From: an uncultured Kouleothrix sp.
GTDB lineage: Bacteria; Chloroflexota; Chloroflexia; Chloroflexales; Roseiflexaceae
Assembly: GCA_937858455.1 (NCBI GenBank)
Contig: CALLYN010000173.1
Location: 1-9,934, forward strand
DNA: 9,934 nt
Reading direction: 5' to 3'
Below, piece by piece: positions 1 through 5,626 of this stretch. Numbering within the stretch: position 1 is the first letter of the stretch; every line of letters begins with the position of its first letter. Both the position numbers and the translations under genes were made by a program. The notes beneath the pieces are model-generated. The model saw nothing but the letters and a program-made list of their open reading frames with translations, was not told the DNA's origin and ran no database searches.

Positions 1-45
1 GCGGTGATCGGCGCATTGAAGAAGAAGCGGTCGGACCGGGCATGA
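1..45 (+). CDS. tnpA: IS66-family accessory protein TnpA, C-terminal tip (partial)
   Basis: Frame 1 is open from the window edge and ends at TGA 43-45, giving a short basic tail (AVIGALKKKRSDRA). Its stop overlaps the tnpB start as ATGA, the translational-coupling arrangement common between orf1 and orf2 of IS66-family elements. The identity comes from this position and the basic C-terminus, not from a domain, because only 14 residues are visible. In the family TnpA is a small helix-turn-helix-type accessory protein needed with TnpB for transposition. The rest of the gene and the left end of the element lie outside the window. Confidence 0.6.
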   Translation, partial: AVIGALKKKRSDRA

Positions 46-395
46 TCGGTCCGACGGGCGCGGTGCGCGTGATGGTGGCGACGAAACCGGTCGACTTCCG
101 CAAAGGCATGGACGGGTTGGCGAACCTGGTGCGCGAGACGATGGCGGCCGACCCGTTCGATGGCGCCATCTACGTGTTCCGGGCCAAGCGCGCCGATCGC
201 GTGAAGCTCGTCTTCTGGGACGGTACGGGCGTGTGTCTGTTCGCCAAGCGGCTGGAGGACGGCGAGTTCCGCTGGCCGAAGATCGCGGACGGGGTCATGC
301 GCCTGTCGGCGGCGCAGTTCTCGGCCCTGCTCGAAGGGCTGGACTGGCGACGCGTGCGGGCGAAGGAAACCGCGGCGCCAATGCTGCCGGGATAG
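42..395 (+). CDS. tnpB: IS66-family accessory protein TnpB (Orf2)
   Basis: A 117-residue protein with the IS66 Orf2 signature: VATKPVDFRKGMDGLANLV near residues 12-30, then YVFRAKRADRVKLVFWDG, and CLFAKRLEDGEFRWP followed by ALLEGLDWRR. Length matches the usual 110-120 residues of the family, so this gene looks intact. It starts at ATG 42 inside the stop of the upstream tnpA tip (ATGA overlap). In IS66 elements TnpB is required for transposition together with TnpA and the DDE transposase TnpC; its biochemical role is not well defined. The transposase that should follow is absent except for a probable N-terminal scrap, so the element cannot move by itself here. Identification is confident; whether the gene is expressed is unknown. 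Confidence 0.93.
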   Translation: MIGPTGAVRVMVATKPVDFRKGMDGLANLVRETMAADPFDGAIYVFRAKRADRVKLVFWDGTGVCLFAKRLEDGEFRWPKIADGVMRLSAAQFSALLEGLDWRRVRAKETAAPMLPG

Positions 396-464
396 CCCGC
401 GGCATAGTGAATCAGGCAGGCCAAAGCCGTCGCAAAGCCACGGAAAGCATGGTCTTCTGTGATC

Positions 465-503
465 ATGCCGCAGGCGATCGCAGCGCTTCCCGACGATCCG
501 CTC
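465..503 (+). pseudogene. Probable 5' remnant of IS66 transposase gene tnpC
   Basis: About 70 bp after tnpB, where tnpC normally begins, an ATG at 465 opens [13 protein letters not shown]. This resembles the short LPDD-containing N-terminus of many IS66 TnpC proteins. After about codon 13 the similarity stops, and the frame continues as unrelated sequence to TGA 573-575. At about the same place, frame 1 starts to resemble a fructose-1,6-bisphosphatase, so I read 503-505 as a recombination or deletion junction. The evidence is short and positional. An accidental ORF start is possible. Confidence 0.4.
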
Positions 504-504
504 G

Positions 505-660
505 GCGCTGGGAGAGATCGCCCATTTGAACAGCGTCCTTACTCTGCAAAAGGGCACCATTCATATCGTCAGTGATGTTCATGGCGAGTTCAAAAAGCTG
601 CGACATATCATCAACAACGCCTCGGGCAGCCTGCGACCGCTGGTCGAGCGGATCTTCGGC
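505..660 (+). pseudogene. Fragment of class III fructose-1,6-bisphosphatase (N-terminal part)
   Basis: Frame 1 from about 505 reads [15 protein letters not shown], then [19 protein letters not shown] and [13 protein letters not shown]. This matches the start of the class III (Firmicute-type) FBPase domain, where a short helix leads into LPKGTxHxVSDxHGE. The DVHGE motif carries the first metal-binding Asp and His of this calcineurin-like phosphatase fold. Family members run to roughly 600 residues or more; here only about 50 are recognisable and the rest of the metal-binding motifs are missing. There is no convincing start codon or ribosome site (only a TTG at 526), and a frame-1 stop lies upstream at 460-462. 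It is a gene scrap lying directly against IS66 DNA, most likely left by a deletion or rearrangement. A wider metallophosphatase family is the alternative. Confidence 0.65.
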
Positions 661-833
661 GCCGAGGCTCAGCGGTACCCGTGGCGGCTCGCTCCGTTCA
701 TGGAGTACAACTTCGCTGGCCTGTACAAGGACCCCCAGCTCCTCCAGCGCTACCGCGAGCGGTCGGACTACCAGTACATCATCAGCCTGTCGCCGTCGTT
801 CGGTCTGAATGCTGACTTCATCGGCGGCAAGGC
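661..833 (+). pseudogene. Unidentified coding fragment between FBPase and amidase scraps
   Basis: Frame 1 stays open and continues with protein-like, strongly G/C-third-position codons (tac, aac, ttc, ctg, atc). It encodes a segment including [36 protein letters not shown] and [11 protein letters not shown] do not recognise this as the continuation of a class III FBPase, nor as any family I can name. Around 834 coding character moves to frame 3, where the amidase begins. The segment is either a divergent FBPase region or a scrap of a third gene joined in frame. The boundaries are approximate and set by loss of recognisable similarity on either side. Confidence 0.4.
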
Positions 834-1976
834 GTCGCCGGGGTACGCTCGACATGCGGCCTCACCGCGCGCTCGGCGCACGTGCCCGCCGCCGACGCCT
901 TGGTGGTCGCCCGGCTCCGCGCCGCCGGCGCTATTCTGCTGGGCAAAACCAACACCCCCGACAACTGCTTCGATCAAGAGACGATCAACCTGCTGTTTGG
1001 CCGCACCAACAACCCCTGGGATGCTCGCCGCACAAGCGGCGGCTCCACCGGCGGCGAGGCCGCGCTGATCGCCGCGGGCGGCTCGCCGCTCGGCATCGGC
1101 TCCGACATCGCCGGGAGCATTCGCCTGCCCGCGCACTTCACCGGGATCGCCGGGCTACGTCCTACTAGCGCGGCCCTGCCCGAAGACGGCCACTGGCCGC
1201 CGTCGCGCGGGCGCCTGGCCGATCTGCAGGCGCTCGGCCCAATGGCGCGCAGCGTCGAAGACCTGGCGCTGGCGTTCGCGATCATGCGCGGCGATACCCC
1301 CAGGCCGCTCGATCTTGCGGCGCTGCGCGCCCAGCCCGCGGCCTACTGGCTGAGCGACGGTGTGGTGCCAGCTAGCTACGCTGTGCGCGCGGCGGTGAAA
1401 GCCGCCATAGGCGCGCTCGAGCGCGCCGGCATGGCGCCGGTGCATGCAGCCCCGGCGGCGCGGCGCTTCGCGGTGTTGGGGTGGAACGCGTACCTGCGCA
1501 GCGAGGAGCGCCTGGCCATTGCCAATGGCTTCGGCGGGGGCGCGCGCTGGGCGCTGCTGGGCGAGCTGTGGCGCGCGCTGCGCAAACACCCGCGCGTCAC
1601 GCCAGGCTCGCTGTTCTACTGGTGCGGCGCCGAAGCCAGCTCACGCCTGCTCGGCGCGCTGCATGTCGATGGCGCGGCCTGGCGCGCGGCGCTGCGTGCC
1701 CAGGTGCACGCGCTTATCGGCGAGGGCGGCGTGGCGATCAGCCCGATCTTCCCCACCAGCGCACCACGCCATGGCTGGTCCAGGCGCGCGCTGTTCCTGG
1801 CTATGGGCTACCAGACATGGGTAAACTTGGCCGGGCTGCCGGGCCTGGCCGTGCCGCTCGGCCGAGCGGGCAACGGCATGCCGGTCGGAGTGCAGATCGT
1901 TGGGGCACCAGGTGCCGAGCGCACCGTGCTCGCGGCAGGCCTGGCGATCGAGCAGGCCGTACAAGCCGCGCGCTAG
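834..1976 (+). pseudogene. N-terminally truncated amidase-signature family protein
   Basis: Frame 3 shows recognisable amidase from about 834 ([22 protein letters not shown]). It continues through [17 protein letters not shown], the cis-Ser loop [12 protein letters not shown] (Ser codon 1044-1046) and the nucleophile segment GSDIAGSIRLPA (Ser codon 1116-1118). It ends with the typical PVGVQIVGAPGAE tail and TAG at 1974-1976. Amidase-signature enzymes use a Ser-cisSer-Lys triad; the Lys normally sits about ten residues before the GVRSTCG stretch. Here that part is replaced by foreign sequence with a frame stop at 813-815. About the first 90-100 residues are therefore gone, and any product (for example from GTG 882, 364 residues) should lack catalysis. 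The C-terminal two thirds shows no internal stop, so decay looks recent. The natural substrate cannot be told. Confidence 0.8.
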
Positions 1977-1986
1977 CGCGCCGCCC

Positions 1987-2742
1987 CTACAGCGCTGTCA
2001 GAATAATCGGCTCGCCGTCGGTCACGGCAATCGAGTGCTCGAACTGCGCCGAAAGCGATCCGTCGGCCGTGCGCACCGTCCAGCCATCGCGCCGATCCAG
2101 CGTGGTATCCGGCTTGCCGACGTTGATCATCGGCTCAACCGTGAATACAAGCCCGGGCTGCAGCCGCAGGCCGGTGCCGGGCTTGCCATAGTGCGGGATA
2201 TTGCGCGGCTCGTCGTGCAGCACTTGGCCCACGCCATGGCCAGTGTACTCGCGCACTACCGAGAAGCCATTAGCCTCGGCGTACTCCTGTATCGCCGCGC
2301 CAACATCGCCCAGGCGGTTGCCGGCCCTCGCCACGCGAATGCCGCGCCACATGCACTCCTCGGTCACGTCAAGCAATCGCTGCACCTCGGGTGCAACCGC
2401 GCCAACCGGCAGCGTCACGCACGAGTCGCCAATCCAACCATCGAGCTTCGCGCCAATGTCGACGCCAATAATATCGCCTTCGTGGAGCTGGGTCTTGTCG
2501 GGGATGCCGTGGCAGATCACATTATTGATCGCCACGCAGATCGTAGCCGGAAAGCCGTTATAGCCCTTGTATACGGGTATCGCGCCACGCGCCCGAATAA
2601 ATTTTTCAGCCATGCGGTCAAGCTCGCGCGTGGTGATGCCAGGCTGCACATGCGGCCGCAGGTGTTCGAATGTCTCGGCGACCAGGCGGCCAGCCTCGCG
2701 CAGCAGCGCGATCTGCTGGCGCGAGCGAAGCGAAATTGCCAT
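1987..2742 (-). CDS. map: Methionine aminopeptidase, type I
   Basis: Cytosolic metalloenzyme that removes the initiator methionine from nascent proteins. At 251 residues it is the normal length of a type Ia enzyme without N-terminal extension. All five metal ligands are visible: D95 (VDIGA), D106 (WIGDSCVT), H169 (TGHGVG), E203 (TVEPM) and E235 (FEHS). The substrate-side H79 is in ICHGIP. The start at 2742 is supported by GAGGAG about 8 nt upstream (read on the - strand). The gene begins 27 nt after the stop of the aminotransferase and is probably co-transcribed with it, rather than lying in the ribosomal-protein/adk/infA cluster where map is often found. Its stop lies only 10 bp from the stop of the convergent amidase remnant, and I see no terminator in that gap. 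Confidence 0.97.
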   Translation of the reverse strand: MAISLRSRQQIALLREAGRLVAETFEHLRPHVQPGITTRELDRMAEKFIRARGAIPVYKGYNGFPATICVAINNVICHGIPDKTQLHEGDIIGVDIGAKLDGWIGDSCVTLPVGAVAPEVQRLLDVTEECMWRGIRVARAGNRLGDVGAAIQEYAEANGFSVVREYTGHGVGQVLHDEPRNIPHYGKPGTGLRLQPGLVFTVEPMINVGKPDTTLDRRDGWTVRTADGSLSAQFEHSIAVTDGEPIILTAL

Positions 2743-2769
2743 GAAGTACTCCTCGATCCAAACCCCGGC

Positions 2770-3912
2770 CTACAACGCCGCCAGCAAGCGGTCGAGCCCC
2801 TCGGCAAAGTTGCGCGGCTCGGTCAGGCACGAGATCATGATGTGCGTGCCAACTTCATACCCATAGAAATAGCCGGGATGCACTAGCACGCCATGCGCCA
2901 ATAAGTGTACCACCAGCTCCTCTTCATCGCTCCAGCCGCGCACCTCGGGGAACAGGTAGTAGCCGCCGTCGGGCGGCTGCACGCGCACGCCGGCGCAGCT
3001 GCCTAGTTTGCCCAGCGCCAGGTCGAGGTTGCGATGGATGTGCTCGCGCATCGAGCCGACAAAGCTCATGCCGCGTGCAAATAGCTGCGGCAGCAGCGCC
3101 TGAGTGAGCGAGTTGGCGCTCAGAAAGGTGTCGTTCAGCAGTTCAAGCCTGTCGCCATACTGCGCGCTCGCCGCGCCGCTCAGCACAATCCAGCCCAGCT
3201 TCAGGTCGGGCAGCGCGAACAGCTTCGAGATGCCATTCAGGTGAAACACCGGCAGCTCGGGGTGCAGGGCGCCCAGCGGCGGCACCGCTGCCGCCCGGTA
3301 TGGGAAGCCCGCAAACACTTCATCACACACAATCGGCAGGCCCAGGCTGCCAAGCGCGGGCACAGCCTGCTGCACCACCATCCCGGTGGGGTTATGCGGC
3401 GAAACGATCAACACCGCGCGGGTGCGTTCGTCGGCCTGGGCGTGCAGGCTGGCCGGGTCGATCCGCCAGCCGCGTGCCTCGTCGAGCGCGTATGGCCGCA
3501 GCTCCACGTGGTAGATCGCAGCCAGGTACTCGAACAGCGGGTAGCTCACCACCGGCGCCAGCACATTATCGCCTGGCTCGGTCAGCAGCGCGAACAGCAG
3601 CCCATAGGCTTCGCTGGTGCTTGCGGTGATGAAGATGTCGTCGTCGGCGAGCAGCAGCGGCGGCGTGCGGGCGGCATAGTAGGCCGCGATCGCGGCGCGC
3701 GCGGCTGGCGCACCGCGTGGGTCGGGCACATAGCGCCGGCCCGCCAGGTACTCGGCCGCAGCCTGCTGCAGCACATCGGCGGGGAACAGCAGCCCCTGCT
3801 CGGTCGGGTTGCTGCTGGTTAGGTCGATATAGCCGGCGCCTGCTGCGGCTTGCCGGCGGGCTAGCTCGATCCGGTTGGGCGATAGGTCGCCATCTGCGAA
3901 GAAGCCGCTCAT
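2770..3912 (-). CDS. PLP-dependent aminotransferase, class I/II (fold type I)
   Basis: A 380-residue soluble aminotransferase. Visible motifs are SYPLFEYLAA near 123-132, SPHNPTG with N174, CDEVF with D197 (pairs with the pyridine nitrogen) and NGISKLFALPDLKLGW with K230 as the PLP Schiff-base lysine. The C-terminal stretch where most class I enzymes carry the carboxylate-binding Arg (R-I/L-S) instead reads HIMISC, so Met359 seems to replace that Arg. I recall similar Arg-less sequences in a bacterial subfamily, so this may be normal for its group. Substrate is unknown, probably an amino acid/2-oxo acid pair. I chose the start at 3912 because the longer ORF (from 3966) would begin upstream of a TATAAT -10 box at 3946-3951. 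The ribosome site is weak. It is the first gene of a likely two-gene unit with map. Confidence 0.88.
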   Translation of the reverse strand: MSGFFADGDLSPNRIELARRQAAAGAGYIDLTSSNPTEQGLLFPADVLQQAAAEYLAGRRYVPDPRGAPAARAAIAAYYAARTPPLLLADDDIFITASTSEAYGLLFALLTEPGDNVLAPVVSYPLFEYLAAIYHVELRPYALDEARGWRIDPASLHAQADERTRAVLIVSPHNPTGMVVQQAVPALGSLGLPIVCDEVFAGFPYRAAAVPPLGALHPELPVFHLNGISKLFALPDLKLGWIVLSGAASAQYGDRLELLNDTFLSANSLTQALLPQLFARGMSFVGSMREHIHRNLDLALGKLGSCAGVRVQPPDGGYYLFPEVRGWSDEEELVVHLLAHGVLVHPGYFYGYEVGTHIMISCLTEPRNFAEGLDRLLAAL

Positions 3913-3945
3913 AGCTGTACCACAACATAGCAGGAAACGGCCTTT

Positions 3946-3951
3946 ATTATA
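3946..3951 (-). promoter_or_regulatory. Probable -10 box of the aminotransferase-map unit
   Basis: Read on the - strand the sequence is a perfect TATAAT, 33 nt upstream of the chosen ATG at 3912. It lies just downstream of the terminator of the preceding gene. No good -35 hexamer is seen at 16-18 nt (the best is TTCTGC at 18 nt), so recognition may need an activator or depend on the strong -10. Placement between a terminator and a start codon supports a real promoter. Confidence 0.55.
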
Positions 3952-3973
3952 CCCCGATCGCGCCACAGCGCAG

Positions 3974-4005
3974 AATCAAAAGCTCGAAGGCACCGCCTTC
4001 GAGCT
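3974..4005 (-). terminator. Intrinsic terminator of the radical-SAM-like gene
   Basis: A perfect 11-bp inverted repeat (AGCTCGAAGGC at 3981-3991, its complement at 3995-4005) with a 3-nt loop. On the - strand it is followed by TTTTGATT. It begins 22 nt after the stop codon at 4028. The uracil run is short but the stem is strong. Confidence 0.8.
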
Positions 4006-4027
4006 TGTCGCTTGCGGCCTGCTGGTT

Positions 4028-5227
4028 CTACGCGCCAGCGCCGCGCGGCAGCGGCCAGGGCATATCGTCGCTGCCATCGGCGCGCCGCTGCCAGGTGCGC
4101 CCGAGCAATCCGGCGCGCCCCACTCGCCACAGCACCGGCCCAATCCGCGGCCCAAAGCGCTCGACAAAGAACTGGCGGCTCAGGCTGGTGCGGTAGCGCG
4201 ATTGCACCATCTCGGTGATGTTTTCCAGCCCCGGCTCGGCGACCCGCGGTGCGTCGCTCACCTGGCCGGGCACGTTGAAGCGCACGTCGTCGAGCCCAAA
4301 CGTAGCAGCGATATCCACCAGCATCGGCATAGCCGCATACGAGGGATTCAGGCTGATCTGCGCGCGCACCGCCATGCCAAGCTCGTGAGCCTGCGCAATG
4401 ACCTCGATCAGGTCAGCGCGCGCGCTCTTCGAGCCGAGCACCTCAATCGCATCAAGCGGCAGGCTCAGTACCTCGCAGCCGGCGCGCCGAAACATCCGCA
4501 GCAGGTCGGGATTTAGCTGGGTGTACGCAATGCTGCCCTCCCAGCTGATGCCCAGATCCGAGGTCGCCAGGTGATACAGCAGATCGGGCAGCCAGCTCGT
4601 TTCGGCATTCAACGGCGGCCCGCTGAATACAAAGTGCCGGATGCCATGCTCGCGCGCAACACTGCGCAGCTCAGCGACAATCACCAGCGGGCTGCGTGGC
4701 ACGAAGCTGTCGGCGCCGCATTGCTGGCCGGTTAAAATCGTCGTCTGCAGGTCGCCCATCGGCGTAAACAATGGGTACTGCTCAAGCGGCAGCAAGTGGC
4801 GCGCCGGGAACGGCAGCGCGTCAAGGTCGTCGTCGAGTCCAAGCAGCGCCTCGAAAATGACACTCTGTTCATCGGTGGGGGCAAGCGGCCGCTCGTACTT
4901 CCAGAGCGCCTGGGCCATCACCTCGCCCGGCGCAGCCTGGCGGTTTTGCAACGCCAGCGGCATTACCACGGCATGCAAGCCATCGAGCGCTGCCTCGGTG
5001 GCCGCTAGCGCCGCCGAGCTCGTGCTGGCAAGAACAACAATATGTGGCCGAAACGCGCGCATTGGCGCCAGGCCATCGCCGATCGATGCAGTGTCGTGCA
5101 GCGCTAGGTCATAGATGCGCACAATGTGGCGCTGCTGCTCGAGCAGTGCTCCAAGATAGCCAATCGGCAGAGGAGGTACAATATTGGGGTTTTGGGGGTC
5201 GGGAAGCGCAACAAACGCGATTTTCAC
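4028..5227 (-). CDS. B12-binding/radical-SAM-fold protein lacking the Fe-S cluster motif
   Basis: Residues 1-90 look like the cobalamin-binding Rossmann domain that precedes many radical SAM enzymes (KIAFVALPD, PPLPIGYLGALLEQQRHIVRIYDL, then RPHIVVLAS). Residues 133-168 carry the familiar linker LDALPFPARHLLPLEQYPL and TTILTG, after which CPxxCxFC is expected. Here it reads QQCGADSFVPRSP, so only C170 remains of the three cluster cysteines; the sole other Cys is C251. The barrel continues recognisably: HGIRHFVFSGPPLN, SWEGSIAYTQLNPDLLRMFRRAGCE, VIAQAHELGMAV. As known radical SAM chemistry needs a [4Fe-4S] cluster, this is probably a non-catalytic relative with binding or regulatory function. 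That is inference. The start at GTG 5227 is preferred because AGAGAGGGAG precedes it and it aligns with family N-termini; GTG 5254 is the alternative. It has its own promoter and terminator. Confidence 0.75.
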   Translation of the reverse strand: MKIAFVALPDPQNPNIVPPLPIGYLGALLEQQRHIVRIYDLALHDTASIGDGLAPMRAFRPHIVVLASTSSAALAATEAALDGLHAVVMPLALQNRQAAPGEVMAQALWKYERPLAPTDEQSVIFEALLGLDDDLDALPFPARHLLPLEQYPLFTPMGDLQTTILTGQQCGADSFVPRSPLVIVAELRSVAREHGIRHFVFSGPPLNAETSWLPDLLYHLATSDLGISWEGSIAYTQLNPDLLRMFRRAGCEVLSLPLDAIEVLGSKSARADLIEVIAQAHELGMAVRAQISLNPSYAAMPMLVDIAATFGLDDVRFNVPGQVSDAPRVAEPGLENITEMVQSRYRTSLSRQFFVERFGPRIGPVLWRVGRAGLLGRTWQRRADGSDDMPWPLPRGAGA

Positions 5228-5290
5228 TGCTCCCTCTCTTCCGCCGGCTCTCACTGCCGGCGCCGATCTGGCTTGGCTCCTTCTTACACG

Positions 5291-5318
5291 ATTGTAGTTT
5301 ACTGCGCTGATTCATCAA
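5291..5318 (-). promoter_or_regulatory. Sigma-70-type promoter of the radical-SAM-like gene
   Basis: On the - strand TTGATG (5313-5318) and TACAAT (5291-5296) are separated by 16 bp, in an AT-rich stretch unlike the surrounding DNA. The predicted start of transcription is near 5284, about 57 nt before the GTG at 5227. Both hexamers are close to consensus and the placement is right, directly downstream of the terminator of the kinase operon. Confidence 0.65.
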
Positions 5319-5360
5319 TGAACAAATAAAATGAAAGGTTAACAAAACATTCACGCGGCC

Positions 5361-5399
5361 AAAAAAAGGCGCGGCGCGATTCGTATCGCGCCACGCTTT
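5361..5399 (-). terminator. Strong intrinsic terminator of the two-component operon
   Basis: On the - strand a 15-position stem (arms 5385-5399 and 5366-5380, one mismatch and one G-T pair) with a 4-nt loop is followed by seven T (5361-5367). This is the expected end of the transcript from the response regulator and kinase genes, although it lies about 230 nt past the kinase stop codon. The palindromic element at 5453-5571 occupies much of that space. Confidence 0.85.
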
Positions 5400-5452
5400 G
5401 GGCTGTGTGCCCTACCAGCATCGCAAAAAGAATAGGACTTATACCAACATTC

Positions 5453-5571
5453 GCTTGATCACTTACACTTTGGTGGGGGTTTGGGGGTGGCTCCGCCGCC
5501 CCCAAATTTCTTATTATGTTGCACTACGTGGCTTCGCCACGTAGTGCAACATAATCTATACGTGATCAAGC
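5453..5571. repeat. Nested palindromic element, about 119 bp
   Basis: The outer 10-bp inverted repeats are GCTTGATCAC at 5453-5462 and GTGATCAAGC at 5562-5571. Between them lie two further perfect or near-perfect hairpins. One has 12-bp arms at 5480-5491 and 5495-5506 (one G-T pair, loop TCC). The other has 20-bp perfect arms at 5513-5532 and 5536-5555 (loop TTC). It encodes no convincing protein. The architecture suggests a small non-autonomous element or a dispersed intergenic repeat. I could not see a target-site duplication at its edges. It lies between the kinase gene and that operon's terminator. Confidence 0.6.
5513..5555. repeat. 20-bp perfect hairpin
   Basis: Arms at 5513-5532 and 5536-5555 are exact reverse complements with a 3-nt loop (TTC). 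The ends of the arms are AT-rich (ATTATG) and the core is GC-rich (CACTACGTGGC). There is no T-run on either strand directly after it, so it is not a typical terminator. It could form a very stable RNA or cruciform structure. It is the innermost right-hand part of the nested palindrome. Confidence 0.75.
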
Positions 5572-5626
5572 AAACGCGGAAACACCGCACACAGAAGATG
5601 AACAAGTACCATGCTGCCGCAGGCAG

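Noticed and set aside
463..855. - strand ORF of 130 aa opposite the FBPase-like region
   Set aside because: The + strand reading shows recognisable phosphatase motifs and better codon bias; the - strand product shows none.
526..1068. A single 180-residue gene starting at TTG 526
   Set aside because: The frame is open, but coding identity changes near 660 and moves to another frame near 834. The last 80 residues are a shadow of the amidase.
1900..2886. Long + strand ORF (328 aa) across map and the aminotransferase end
   Set aside because: It is antisense to two well-supported genes, has no recognisable domain and reflects high-GC shadow frames.
3241..3822. + strand ORF of 193 aa opposite the aminotransferase
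   Set aside because: Antisense shadow of a gene with all PLP-enzyme motifs; its composition is His/Arg/Gln-rich without family features.
5299..5505. - strand ORF of 68 aa in the kinase-radical SAM intergenic region
   Set aside because: It crosses a strong terminator and the promoter of the next gene, has no ribosome site and resembles no protein.
5453..5571. CRISPR-like array
   Set aside because: The repeats are inverted and nested, not direct and regularly spaced, and there are no spacers or cas genes.
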